64,000 bases of DNA from Streptomyces sp. NRRL B-24484 (GCF_000717715.1 NZ_JOAI01000037.1:1-64000); one strand, 5' to 3'; numbered from the stretch's first letter, positions 47,792 through 55,321 are shown. The notes: generated by a model from the sequence alone, not told the origin. Made by a program: numbers and translations.

Positions 47792-47821
47792 CCGGCCGGC
47801 CCCGCGGGTGGGGCCGGCCGG
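47792..47821. terminator. Bidirectional terminator between convergent genes
   Basis: A perfect 12-bp stem (CCGGCCGGCCCC, loop GCGGGT) between the dehydrogenase and the reductase-like gene. Confidence 0.65.
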
Positions 47822-47837
47822 TGCACGCCGGGGCGGG

Positions 47838-48701
47838 TCAGCCGGACACGGCCGCCCGCGGCCGCGCGTACTGCGCCCAGTCGACGATCGGCATCGCCGC
47901 CCCCGCGTCCTCCTCACCCCGGCAGCGGGCCCGGTGGCGGCGGTCGATGCCCTCCAGATCGAGGTGGCGGCCGAAGGCGGGGTGGCGGGCGAGCCGGCGG
48001 GCGTACTCCCACACCCGGGGGTGGTCGGCGACCCGGTCGACGGCGGCGGCGGTCAGGTGCCAGCGGTGCACGGTGTCCAGCTCGACGAGGCTAGCCCAGA
48101 CCTGCACGTCCGCCAGGGTCGGGCCGTCGTCCAGCAGGTGGCTGCGGTCGGCGAGGCGCCGCTCGATCGCACCGAGTCCGTCCAGCAGGTTCCGCAGGGC
48201 CGCCTCGCGCTCGGCCGGGGCGGTACCGGCCAGGCCGGCCCGCTGGGCGGGTGCGTCGAGGCCGCGGGCGCAGAGCAGGGCGACCGCCTCGACGGCAGCG
48301 CCGTCCGCGGGCGGCCGGAGGTTCGCGCCGTCCCGGTCGAAGCGGTGGGCCAGGTCGGTGAGGATCGCGCTGCTGTCGGTGCTGACGATCCGTCCGCTCC
48401 AGTCGTCGCTGAGCACGGGTGCGGCGGCCGGTCCGCGGTACCCGTGCGAACTGGCCTCGTAGAGCGGGCGCAGGGCCCGGTAGCCGCCGTCGCCTCCGTC
48501 GGGCAGTGCCGGCAGCCAGCCGATCGGCAGGGTCTCGTCGAGGCCGAGCAGGCTGTGGGTGACGGCGATCCGGAGACAGTCCGGACAGGACCTCGCGAGG
48601 TGGAGCCGGTAGCGGTGCGGAACGGCGCTGTAGCCGCTGCGGGCGTCGTGCCCGATCCTCCCGCGGAAGGAGGGCACGGCGGACGGGAACGTTGCGGACA
48701 T
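47838..48701 (-). CDS. Glutathionyl-hydroquinone-reductase-like protein (Xi-class GST, YqjG/ECM4)
   Basis: A 287-aa GST-fold protein. RYRLHLARSCPDCLRIAVTH holds the active-site Cys at the position of the CPWA motif of ECM4/YqjG enzymes; PVLSDDWSGRIVSTDSSAIL and LTDLAHRF form the thioredoxin-like domain end; the helical domain includes LDDGPTLADVQVWASLVELD and, near the end, GAAMPIVDWAQYARPR. Relatives reduce S-conjugated hydroquinones; actinomycetes would use mycothiol rather than glutathione. ATG 48701 starts at the family N-terminus. A probable Cys-containing leader peptide and hairpin precede it, pointing to thiol-linked control. Confidence 0.9.
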   Translation of the reverse strand: MSATFPSAVPSFRGRIGHDARSGYSAVPHRYRLHLARSCPDCLRIAVTHSLLGLDETLPIGWLPALPDGGDGGYRALRPLYEASSHGYRGPAAAPVLSDDWSGRIVSTDSSAILTDLAHRFDRDGANLRPPADGAAVEAVALLCARGLDAPAQRAGLAGTAPAEREAALRNLLDGLGAIERRLADRSHLLDDGPTLADVQVWASLVELDTVHRWHLTAAAVDRVADHPRVWEYARRLARHPAFGRHLDLEGIDRRHRARCRGEEDAGAAMPIVDWAQYARPRAAVSG

Positions 48702-48722
48702 GAGGGTCTCCCAGACTGCGCG

Positions 48723-48740
48723 GGCACGCTCACGCGTGCC
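48723..48740 (-). promoter_or_regulatory. Leader hairpin before the reductase gene
   Basis: GGCACGC (48723-48729) pairs with GCGTGCC (48734-48740) around a 4-base loop, between the leader peptide stop and the reductase ATG, a suitable place for an attenuator structure. Confidence 0.4.
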
Positions 48741-48796
48741 GGTATCCGGCGGGAACGGGACGACGGCCGGGCCGGGGCGGAACGCCCGGGACGGCG

Positions 48797-48958
48797 TCAG
48801 TGGGCGGCGGGCACCGGGCCGCGGCCGCCGAGAGGGCGAGGTCTGCCTGCCAGACTGCTGCACACCCGCAGCAGGTCGATGTGGCGACGGGACGTCAGGA
48901 CGGGCAGCAGCCGGACGGTGCGCGCGACGCACCCGGTGACCTGCTCCGTCCGCCCCAC
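48797..48958 (-). CDS. Putative leader peptide
   Basis: A 53-codon frame from GTG 48958 with GGAGGGG four bases upstream. Its LTSRRHIDLLRVCSSLAG segment matches the short Streptomyces 'putative leader peptide' family, whose members have an SRRHVDL-x-R-xSS-x-C core and lie upstream of sulfur- or thiol-related operons. It stops 95 bases before the reductase-like gene, with a hairpin in between. The Cys codon of RVCSS could let ribosome stalling report cysteine supply; this mechanism is inferred. The N-terminal 20 residues are longer than usual, so the true start may be internal. Confidence 0.5.
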   Translation of the reverse strand: MGRTEQVTGCVARTVRLLPVLTSRRHIDLLRVCSSLAGRPRPLGGRGPVPAAH

Positions 48959-49283
48959 GACCCCTCCGTCCGCATCCGAGGACTCCCCTGCCGGAGTGTC
49001 GACCCACCGGCGGACGCCGTCAAGGGCGCCCGGCGCAGGAGGCCGATCCGTCCCACCCCTCGGACGGAAACCGACCGGAATCCGGGAAGGCCGCCGCCGG
49101 ACCGCGGCCGGCCGGGTCGGGCACCGGCCGTCGTGCCGGGGTTCGGCGGACCCGCCCGCTTCGCCGTGCGGCCTGCCGCGGTGGCCGGAACTTCGCCCCC
49201 GGGGCTGCGGTCGGGCGGCTGCGGCGTTCAGGCTTTCACAGCAGGACGGTCCGAGGCATGCGCCCGATCGGCAGGAGACCGAT
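48959..49283. other. Divergent promoter region, no gene seen
   Basis: About 325 bases between the leader peptide and the STAS gene. No repeated or palindromic structure I can support; the promoters for both directions must lie here. Confidence 0.4.
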
Positions 49284-49319
49284 GTGCAACCCGTGCAACC
49301 CGTACAACCCGTGCAACCC
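49284..49319 (+). repeat. Four 9-bp tandem repeats at the STAS start codon
   Basis: GTGCAACCC repeated four times (third copy GTACAACCC). Each unit adds VQP, and three of the four can supply a GTG start. Confidence 0.9.
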
Positions 49320-49778
49320 GTGCTCCGCACCGCCCACCGCAACGGCCCGGAGGGCGTGCGGGTGGTGGAGGTCGCCGGCGACGCCGACATGGACACCACG
49401 GCCCCGCTCCGGACGGCCCTGCACAGGGCGGTGGGCGCCCGGCCGGCTCCGGTGGCGGTGGTGGTGGACTGCAGCGGGCTGGAGTTCTGCGCGGCCGCCG
49501 GGCTCAATGTGCTGCTGCGCTCCCGGGAGGCCGCTCTCGCGGCCGGCGTCGACTTCCGGCTGGCGGCGCCGCGACGGCAGATGCGCCAGCTGCTGCGGCT
49601 GACCGAGACCGACCGGGTGTTCACCGTCGACCGGGCGCGCCCCACGGTCGTCCCCGCCGAGCACGGAACGACCGCCTACGCTCCGCCACGCCGCAACGGC
49701 CGGCCGCACCCGACGGCCCCACCGGCCCCGCCGGTCCACGGCGGAACGATCGCGGCCGATCCGGTCCGCCGACACTGA
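49284..49778 (+). CDS. STAS-domain protein with VQP-repeat N-terminus
   Basis: A 164-aa protein from GTG 49284 with GGAGA seven bases upstream. The first 12 residues are VQPVQPVQPVQP, encoded by four 9-bp repeats. Residues about 22-115 form a STAS domain: EGVRVVEVAGDADMDTTAPL and VDCSGLEFCAAAGLNVLLRS. At the usual phosphorylated position the motif reads CAAAGLN rather than DSSGLN, so the acceptor Ser is missing. The C-terminal 45 residues are Pro/His-rich and probably disordered. It may bind an anti-sigma partner without phospho-control. Confidence 0.85.
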   Translation: MQPVQPVQPVQPVLRTAHRNGPEGVRVVEVAGDADMDTTAPLRTALHRAVGARPAPVAVVVDCSGLEFCAAAGLNVLLRSREAALAAGVDFRLAAPRRQMRQLLRLTETDRVFTVDRARPTVVPAEHGTTAYAPPRRNGRPHPTAPPAPPVHGGTIAADPVRRH

Positions 49779-49828
49779 CCGGCACCGGCCGGGATCCGGG
49801 CGTGTCGCCGGGCGGACGCTCCGCCGGC

Positions 49829-50101
49829 TCACCCGTCTCCGGGCCAGTGGCCGGTCATCCGGTTGACGGCCACCGCCCCGCCCCGGTCCACCGCGGCCTT
49901 CACCAGGGAGAACACCGCCCCCTGCAACGCTGCGGCGAGCAGGATCTCGCCCCAGCCGCGGTTGCGATCGGTGGCGTCCGGGGCGTCGTCCTCGTGTCCG
50001 GCGAGCTTCCAGACCTGCTTGAACACGGCGCCCGCCAGCAGGCCGCCGAGGGCGCCCACCAGCAAGCCCACGGGCTTGTAGGCGATCTTGACCAGGCTCA
50101 T
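49829..50101 (-). CDS. DUF4235 small membrane protein
   Basis: A 90-aa protein. MSLVKIAYKPVGLLVGALGG-LLAGAVFKQVW is a first membrane segment and ILLAAALQGAVFSLVKAAVD a second, with an acidic loop between (GHEDDAPDATDRNRGWGEI): the DUF4235 pattern. Function unknown. Its ATG overlaps the stop of the preceding ferritin-like gene (ATGA), so the two form a coupled operon. Confidence 0.9.
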   Translation of the reverse strand: MSLVKIAYKPVGLLVGALGGLLAGAVFKQVWKLAGHEDDAPDATDRNRGWGEILLAAALQGAVFSLVKAAVDRGGAVAVNRMTGHWPGDG

Positions 50102-50430
50102 GCGCGACCAGCCTCCTGGAACCAGGTGGCGCCGTCCCCGTCCTGCTCCTCCCCGGCGCGCGCGCCGTCACCGCCACCGCCGACGTCCTGGCCGCCCGGC
50201 TGTACGGCGCCGGCGGTGGCGGTGAGCCGCTTCAGGAGGCGGTGGCACTGCTCGGCGCGGGCGGAGTCCTCGGCCATGACCGTGCGGAAGAAGGCCGCCG
50301 CCTCGCGGTCGCCCGCGTGCTCGGCGTCCCGCACGTACCGGCCGGCCTCGTACCCGGCCTTCAGCGCGTGGTACTGAACGGAGATCAGATCGAAGGCGAC
50401 ATCACTGAATACGGTCTCTCCGGTGGCCAT
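50098..50430 (-). CDS. Ferritin-like helical protein, 110 aa
   Basis: ATG 50430 with GGAAGGAGG upstream. FDLISVQYHALKAGYEAGRY and AEHAGDREAAAFFRTVMAED-SARAEQCHRLL form two amphipathic helices with regularly placed His, Glu and Tyr, reminiscent of half of a four-helix ferritin-like bundle that might dimerise; I cannot confirm metal ligands. The tail is Gly/Asp-rich and disordered. It is translationally coupled to the DUF4235 protein. Confidence 0.8.
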   Translation of the reverse strand: MATGETVFSDVAFDLISVQYHALKAGYEAGRYVRDAEHAGDREAAAFFRTVMAEDSARAEQCHRLLKRLTATAGAVQPGGQDVGGGGDGARAGEEQDGDGATWFQEAGRA

Positions 50431-50523
50431 CGCCCGGCCTCCTTCCTGTCGGGTGCGGTGCCCCGCGCGTGCCCGGGCCGGCAACCGCCGAACCGCCCAC
50501 GACGACGGGCCCTCCGGCCGTGC

Positions 50524-50667
50524 TCACCGGCGTGGCCGGGCACCCGGCCTGGCACGGCGGACAGGGGTGGAGGCCACCCGGCCCGCCAGCCCGACCGCGG
50601 CGACCGCCAGCCCCAGTCCCGTTCCGAAGAGCATGACCGCGAACGCGAACACTCCCGCTATGGCCAC
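50524..50667 (-). CDS. Small membrane protein, 47 aa
   Basis: GTG 50667 with GGAGAGG eight bases upstream. VAIAGVFAFAVMLFGTGLGL-AVAAVGLAG is one long (or two short) hydrophobic segment, followed by a basic tail (RRARPGARPRR) that should stay in the cytoplasm. No family recognised. It lies in a run of small stress-region genes on the same strand. Confidence 0.55.
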   Translation of the reverse strand: MAIAGVFAFAVMLFGTGLGLAVAAVGLAGRVASTPVRRARPGARPRR

Positions 50668-50807
50668 TGCACCGACCTCTCCCGTGTCCGGACCGGGCCG
50701 TCCGCCCGGCCTCGCGCGGCGCGTCTGCCCGTCGCGTGAGCCCCCATCCCGGTGCACACGAGCTCTTCACCCGTGCCCCTCCGGCCTCGGCACACCGCCG
50801 CCCCGGA

Positions 50808-51083
50808 TCACGGCCCGCCGGCCGGGCCCTCCTGCCCGCGCGTACGGCGGACGCCCCGGCCACGGCGTACCGTGCCCGCGGCCTCGACGGTCGCGTCGTA
50901 CCGCTCGCGCAGGTCCTGCCCGTCCGCCGACCGTTCCCGCGCCGGTGCGGGCGACGGGTCCGCGGCCGACGCACGGTCACCGTACGAGCGGTCACCTGCC
51001 GCTTCGTCCGCCGGTCGCACCGCCCGCCGCGGCTGCGGCTCCGCACCGCGGGTGTCGGGCGGCTCCGGTCCGTGTCGCTTCAT
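50808..51083 (-). CDS. Small charged hypothetical protein, 91 aa
   Basis: ATG 51083 is preceded by AGGAGGAGCGGAC, a very good ribosome site. The product (MKRHGPEPPDTRGAEPQPRR ... QDLRERYDATVEAAGTVRRG) has no hydrophobic core and is rich in Arg, Asp, Pro and Ala, so probably disordered. No family recognised; accepted mainly because of the ribosome site and its place between other small minus-strand genes. Confidence 0.5.
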   Translation of the reverse strand: MKRHGPEPPDTRGAEPQPRRAVRPADEAAGDRSYGDRASAADPSPAPARERSADGQDLRERYDATVEAAGTVRRGRGVRRTRGQEGPAGGP

Positions 51084-51146
51084 GTCCGCTCCTCCTGACG
51101 GCTTCGGCCCGACCGCTGACGGCCCGGCAGTTCGTCGTCGGTCCGC

Positions 51147-51416
51147 TCACGCCGGTGCAGTGGCACGCGGGTCGTCGGACCACAGCGGGTTGTCGGCGCC
51201 GGCGTGCTCGTACTGGGCGAGGGCGAGTCCGAGGCAGAAGAAGGTCGGTGCCCATTCCCCGACGAAGATCCCCCACCGGTCCGCGCGGTCGACGCCCGCC
51301 TGTTCGACCTTCACCGAGGCCATCCAGGACAGGAACGACAGCCCGATCGAGGCGACGCCGGCCAGGTAGGCGTGCTCGGACCTGAGCCCCGCCTCGTGCA
51401 GCTTCCTGATGATCAT
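51147..51416 (-). CDS. Small membrane protein, 89 aa, with sigma-B-like promoter
   Basis: ATG 51416 behind GAGGAGCG. MIIRKLHEAGLRSEHAYLAG leads into a first hydrophobic segment (VASIGLSFLSWMA), and GIFVGEWAPTFFCLGLALAQYEHAG gives a second. No family recognised. A promoter of the GTTC-N14-GGGTAG type lies 48 bases upstream, tying it to the stress group with katE and gvpO. Confidence 0.75.
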   Translation of the reverse strand: MIIRKLHEAGLRSEHAYLAGVASIGLSFLSWMASVKVEQAGVDRADRWGIFVGEWAPTFFCLGLALAQYEHAGADNPLWSDDPRATAPA

Positions 51417-51463
51417 GGTTTCGCTCCTCTCGGCTCCCGCGGCAGTCACGGGCACCGCCGCGC

Positions 51464-51487
51464 CTACCCGCCCCCGGGAGGACGAAC
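51464..51487 (-). promoter_or_regulatory. Sigma-B-like promoter of the 89-aa membrane protein gene
   Basis: On the minus strand GTTC, 14 bases, GGGTAG: same -10 and spacing as katE and gvpO, with one base different in the -35. Confidence 0.55.
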
Positions 51488-51628
51488 AGCGAATGCCGGA
51501 CCGGTCCCGGACGCATCGACTGCGCATCGACGGTCCTCCCGCGCCGGCCCGGGCCCCTCCCGAGGATCCGCGGTTCGAGGTGCGCAGCGGGCGGAGTGGC
51601 CGGTCGGCCGGTCGCGGGCCGTCGGCGC

Positions 51629-52105
51629 TCAGGAGGAAGGCTTCGGGGACGGCGCGGCGGGCGAGGGCGGGCGTTCGAAGAAGGTCTCCAGGGAGACGGT
51701 CGCCTGTGTGCCGCTGACGCCGTCGATGGCGTAGAGGCGGCGCAGCACGTCCTGGAGCTGTTCGGTGGTGGCGGTGCGGACCTTGACGAGGACGGAGGCG
51801 CTGCCGGCGATGACGTGCGCCTCCTCGATCTCCGGGATCGCGGCGAAGGCCTCGGCGGAGTCGCCCATCCAGGCCGAGGAGTCGACCATCACGAAGGCGA
51901 GGACGCCGAGGCCGAGGGCCTGGGGGTCGACCTCGACGGTGGTGCGCCGGACAACGCCGCGCTCGCGGAGTTTGCGGACGCGTTCGTGGGTGGCGCCGGC
52001 GGACAGCCCGACCGCCCTGCCGAGGGCCGCGTAGGCCTGCCCGGCGTCCTGCTGGAGCAGTGCGATGAGTGCGCGGTCGGTCTCGTCGAGGTTCTCCGAT
52101 GCCAT
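51629..52105 (-). CDS. Lrp/AsnC-family transcriptional regulator
   Basis: A 158-aa regulator from ATG 52105. Helix-turn-helix: LDETDRALIALLQQDAGQAY and VGLSAGATHERVRKLRERGV. The C-terminal RAM/effector domain includes LGVLAFVMVDSSAWMGDSAE and VLVKVRTATTEQLQDVLRRL. These proteins sense amino acids or small metabolites and often control a divergent neighbour; here that is the SMP-30-like gene, across 73 bases with a CCGAAT-GAA-ATTCGG palindrome. A TATGGT -10 with CTGACG -35 serves the regulator itself. Confidence 0.93.
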   Translation of the reverse strand: MASENLDETDRALIALLQQDAGQAYAALGRAVGLSAGATHERVRKLRERGVVRRTTVEVDPQALGLGVLAFVMVDSSAWMGDSAEAFAAIPEIEEAHVIAGSASVLVKVRTATTEQLQDVLRRLYAIDGVSGTQATVSLETFFERPPSPAAPSPKPSS

Positions 52106-52143
52106 GGTGGAACCATATCGTCTTCTGTCATACTCCGTCAGGA

Positions 52144-52158
52144 CCGAATGAAATTCGG
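52144..52158. promoter_or_regulatory. Palindrome in the Lrp / SMP-30 divergent promoter
   Basis: CCGAAT-GAA-ATTCGG, perfect 6-bp arms in an AT-richer region 20 bases upstream of the SMP-30-like start, a likely Lrp binding site. Confidence 0.55.
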
Positions 52159-52178
52159 CAAAATATGGTGAGGAGATA

Positions 52179-53111
52179 ATGATGTCCGGCGATACCGAGC
52201 AGGGCCTGTACCAGGTTCTGGACGACCGCTTCCGTACCGGGCGGTGCGCCAACGGCGACGTCCGTCTGGAGAAGCTGCACGGGGACTGCCGCTGGGCGGA
52301 GGGCCCGGTCTACCTGCCGGCCTGGCGTCAGCTGATCTGGAGCGACATCCCGAACGACCGGATGCTGCGCTGGGACGAGACGACCGGCACGGTCGGCGTC
52401 TTCCGCTCCCCCGCCGGGCACAGCAACGGCAACACCCTGGACGGCGCGGGCCGGCTGGTCAGCTGCGAGCAGGGCAACCGCCGGGTGACCCGCACCGAGC
52501 ACGACGGCTCGGTCACCGTCCTCGCCGACCGCTACCGGGGCCGGCGGCTGAACTCGCCGAACGACGCGGTGGTGCGCTCCGACGGCTCGGTCTGGTTCTC
52601 CGACCCGGACTTCGGCATCACCAGCGACTACGAGGGCCACCGCGCCGAGAGCGAGATCGGTGCCTGCCACGTCTACCGGATCGACCCGCACAGCGGCGAG
52701 GTGCGGCTCGTCGCGGACGGCTTCGAGGGCCCCAACGGCCTGGTCTTCTCCCCCGACGAGCGGCAGCTCTTCGTGGCGGACAGCCGGCAGCGCCTGATCC
52801 GCGTCTTCGACGTCCGTGAGGACGGCACCCTGTCGGACGGCCGGGTGTTCGCGAAGTCGCCGGAGAGCGGCTTCGACAACATCCGTTTCGACGACGGGGG
52901 CCGCCTGTGGGCCGCCGCCCTGGAGGACGGGGTGCACTGCTACGACCCGGACGGCACGCTCATCGGCCGCCTGCGCGTCCCCGAGCCCGTCTCCAACCTC
53001 GCCTTCGGCGGGCCGAAGAACAACCGCCTCTTCATCACCGCGACGACCTCGCTGTACTCGGCCGTCATGGCGGTCACCGGCACCCCCCGGGTCGCCCGGA
53101 CCCGCACCTAG
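52179..53111 (+). CDS. SMP-30/gluconolactonase/LRE family protein
   Basis: A 310-aa six-bladed beta-propeller lactonase-like enzyme. WAEGPVYLPAWRQLIWSDIP contains the metal-ligand Glu; SPNDAVVRSDGSVWFSDPDF and GPNGLVFSPDERQLFVADS provide the Asn and Asp ligands of the Ca/Zn site seen in gluconolactonases. It should hydrolyse a lactone, substrate unknown. Two adjacent ATGs (52179, 52182) follow GAGGAG; the second has better spacing. It is divergent from, and probably controlled by, the Lrp regulator. Confidence 0.92.
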   Translation: MMSGDTEQGLYQVLDDRFRTGRCANGDVRLEKLHGDCRWAEGPVYLPAWRQLIWSDIPNDRMLRWDETTGTVGVFRSPAGHSNGNTLDGAGRLVSCEQGNRRVTRTEHDGSVTVLADRYRGRRLNSPNDAVVRSDGSVWFSDPDFGITSDYEGHRAESEIGACHVYRIDPHSGEVRLVADGFEGPNGLVFSPDERQLFVADSRQRLIRVFDVREDGTLSDGRVFAKSPESGFDNIRFDDGGRLWAAALEDGVHCYDPDGTLIGRLRVPEPVSNLAFGGPKNNRLFITATTSLYSAVMAVTGTPRVARTRT

Positions 53112-53261
53112 GCCCGTGGAGGGCGGATCGGGCGGGGTGATCCGCGTCATCCCGTTCCCGGTCGTGGGCTGCCTGCACTGGCCTGCCACGAGCGGGGCAG
53201 TGCCGCCCCGTGCAGCAGCCGGCACTGCCGTCACCCGCCGGCACGCGTCCGAGGACCGCCC

Positions 53262-53918
53262 ATGACCGCCGATCCGGCCCCCGTCGTCGCCGCCTGCGCC
53301 CGCTGGCTGCTCACCGCCTTCCCGCCGCCTCCGGGTGCGTTCAGCCGCGCCACCGCCGAGGCCCAGGCCTGGCAGGCCGCCACGGTCGCCGCGGCGCTCC
53401 GCCACCCGACCGGGCTGGACGCCGAGCTCCTGCACCTGCTCGGCCCGGGCGGCAGCGACCGCCTCGACGAGCTGACCGGTCACCACCCTGGTGACGCCGA
53501 CACCGGCTGGCGGACCTGGGTCGACGAGACCGTCGTGAGCTGGGCCGCCTGCCTGCTCGCCGACGGGGCGCTGGCGGCACGCGCCCACCGGGCCCTCGCC
53601 ACGACCGAGCACGCCGGCGTCGCCGGCGACCCGCGGCGGCTGACCCTCCCGACGCAGCGCGACACGGACGCCGCACCCCTGCTGCGCCACCCGGACCTGG
53701 TCGACCCCGTGGCAGCGCTCCACCGCCCGGCACTCCTCGCCCTCCTCGCCACCGAGGCCACCCCCCTCCCCCTGACCCGCACCCACCGCGGACCCACACG
53801 GCCGCCGCACCCTGCTCCACCACCCGAACCGGGAGACCCCGCGGGCGGGCCGCAGCAAGTGGGTCTCTTGGGGGAACTCCCTATACTCGGTGGTCATGCG
53901 GCACACCGGAGCGGCTGA
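53262..53918 (+). CDS. Hypothetical protein, about 218 aa
   Basis: From ATG 53262 the frame gives a helical, Ala/Leu-rich protein (PAPVVAACARWLLTAFPPPP; WVDETVVSWAACLLADGALA) that turns into a Pro-rich tail after residue ~175. No ribosome site is clear and no family is recognised; codon use is host-like. The frame ends 22 bases inside the next gene, so its tail may be spurious. I treat it as probable but unproven. Confidence 0.4.
   Translation: MTADPAPVVAACARWLLTAFPPPPGAFSRATAEAQAWQAATVAAALRHPTGLDAELLHLLGPGGSDRLDELTGHHPGDADTGWRTWVDETVVSWAACLLADGALAARAHRALATTEHAGVAGDPRRLTLPTQRDTDAAPLLRHPDLVDPVAALHRPALLALLATEATPLPLTRTHRGPTRPPHPAPPPEPGDPAGGPQQVGLLGELPILGGHAAHRSG
53882..53887 (+). promoter_or_regulatory. 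-10 element implying a leaderless HxlR-peroxiredoxin mRNA
   Basis: TATACT ends eight bases before ATG 53896, so transcription would begin at or next to the start codon. The preceding GGGGGAACTCCC has partial dyad symmetry and could be the HxlR operator. Confidence 0.5.
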
Positions 53919-54792
53919 CCCCGACTGCGCGATCTCCCAGGCCCTGGCGGTCGTCGGGGACGCCTGGACCCTGCTCCTGATCAGGGACGTCGCCGGCGGC
54001 ACGCACCAGTTCGACGCACTGCAGGGCGCTCTGGGGATCAGCCGGAAGGTGCTCACCGAGCGCCTCAAGGCGCTGGTCGCCGACGGCGTCCTGGAGAAGC
54101 GGCTGTACCGATCCCGTCCGCCGCGGTACGAGTACCACCTGACGGGGAGCGGGCGCGGCCTGCTGCCCGTCCTGGTGGCGCTGCAGGACTGGGGCGGGCG
54201 GTACGTCCTCGGCGACGGCTCGCTCTCCGGCACCAGCACCGCCGACTCCGCCGAGACCCGCCGGGTGCTGGCGCTGACGGGCCGCCGGCTGCCCGGTCTC
54301 GACCTCCCCGCGGCCTCCGGCGGCCGGGTCGACCCGGTCGCGGCGGACCGCACCTGGACGGTGCTGTACTGCTACCCCGGTGCCTACGCGCCAGGCGGCC
54401 CGGACTACCCGCCCGGCTGGAACACCGTCCCGGGCGCCGCCGGGTGCACCCTGGAGTCCTGCACCTACCGCGACCGGATGGACGAGTTCGCCGCCCGCGA
54501 CGCCGCGGTGTACGGCGTGAGCACCCAACGCCCGGACCAGCTGGCCGCGTTCGCCGACCACGCGCGGATCCCCTTCCCGCTGCTGTCCGACGCCGAGCTG
54601 CAGCTGGCCGCGGCCCTGCGGCTGCCCACCTTCCGCGCCGCGGGCGTGGACCGTCTCAAGCGGCTCACCCTCGTCCTCGACGCGACCCGCACCGTGCGGG
54701 GCGTGCTCTACCCCGTCACCGACCCGGCCGGCTCGGTCGAGGACGCGCTCGCCCTGCTCGACTCCCTCCGGCCGCCTGATCACGCCGCCTGA
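53896..54792 (+). CDS. HxlR-type regulator fused to a peroxiredoxin
   Basis: A 298-aa two-domain protein. Residues about 8-110 are an HxlR winged helix: DCAISQALAVVGDAWTLLLI, with the redox-suited N-terminal Cys, and GISRKVLTERLKALVADGVL. Residues about 140-298 are an AhpC/TSA-type peroxiredoxin: VLYCYPGAYAPGG, then AAGCTLESCTYRDRMDEFAA, the CxxxxC pair of PrxQ-like enzymes, with the peroxidatic Cys first. HxlR relatives such as HypR sense electrophiles or oxidants by Cys chemistry. Fusion suggests a protein that detects peroxide and switches transcription directly. The ATG appears leaderless. Confidence 0.9.
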   Translation: MRHTGAADPDCAISQALAVVGDAWTLLLIRDVAGGTHQFDALQGALGISRKVLTERLKALVADGVLEKRLYRSRPPRYEYHLTGSGRGLLPVLVALQDWGGRYVLGDGSLSGTSTADSAETRRVLALTGRRLPGLDLPAASGGRVDPVAADRTWTVLYCYPGAYAPGGPDYPPGWNTVPGAAGCTLESCTYRDRMDEFAARDAAVYGVSTQRPDQLAAFADHARIPFPLLSDAELQLAAALRLPTFRAAGVDRLKRLTLVLDATRTVRGVLYPVTDPAGSVEDALALLDSLRPPDHAA

Positions 54793-54830
54793 TCACGCCG
54801 TCCGATCACGCTGTTCGGTCGCTCCGCCGC

Positions 54831-54866
54831 TCACTCCACCGATCACTCCACCGATCACTCCGCCGA
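54831..54866. repeat. Three 12-bp tandem repeats at the 3' end of the WhiB gene
   Basis: TCACTCCACCGA twice and TCACTCCGCCGA once. The WhiB stop codon lies in the third copy, so repeat change could lengthen or shorten the 3' untranslated region but not the protein. Confidence 0.75.
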
Positions 54867-55205
54867 TCGCTGCGCAGGCCGCTCCGTCCGGGCGTCGCGG
54901 GCCCGGGTGGCGGCCCGGTACGCCCGGCGCCGCGCGGGCCCCATCACGGCCCGGCGCTCGTCCTCGCCCATGCCGCCCCACACCCCGTAGGGCTCACGGA
55001 CGCTCAGGGCGTGGGCGAGGCACTCGGCACGGACGGGACAGTCCCCGCATATCCGCTTCGCCGCCTCCTCCCGCTCGTCGTGGGCCCGGCCCCGCTCTCC
55101 CGAGGGATGGAAGAACAGCCGCGCGTCGGACCGGCGGCAGGCGCCCTGCAGCTGCCAGTCCCAGCGCTGGTGGAGCGGACCGGGCAGTCGGGAGATCACG
55201 GCCAT
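54855..55205 (-). CDS. WhiB-family iron-sulfur regulator
   Basis: A 116-aa Wbl protein from ATG 55205. The four cluster cysteines are in LQGACRRSDARLFFHP, KRICGDCPVRAECLAHAL; the VREPYGVWGGMGEDER turn is the family G[V/I]WGG signature, followed by a basic C-terminus (RRRAYRAATRAR). Wbl proteins bind a [4Fe-4S] cluster and partner with sigma factors to control development, redox response or antibiotic resistance. The exact paralogue (WblA/WhiB4 type or other) is not assigned. The stop lies in a tandem repeat. Confidence 0.94.
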   Translation of the reverse strand: MAVISRLPGPLHQRWDWQLQGACRRSDARLFFHPSGERGRAHDEREEAAKRICGDCPVRAECLAHALSVREPYGVWGGMGEDERRAVMGPARRRAYRAATRARDARTERPAQRSAE

Positions 55206-55321
55206 GCTTCGTTCCTCTCGTTCCGGCCGGCGGCGGCAACGCCCCCGCCGGCACGCCTGGTTTGCGACGCCTTGCCCGAAACCTCCGGCCTACACGTGCG
55301 AATGCACGGCCGTGACCGGAT

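Noticed and set aside
53112..53261. Possible additional small gene between the SMP-30-like gene and 53262
   Set aside because: No frame with a start, ribosome site and plausible composition.
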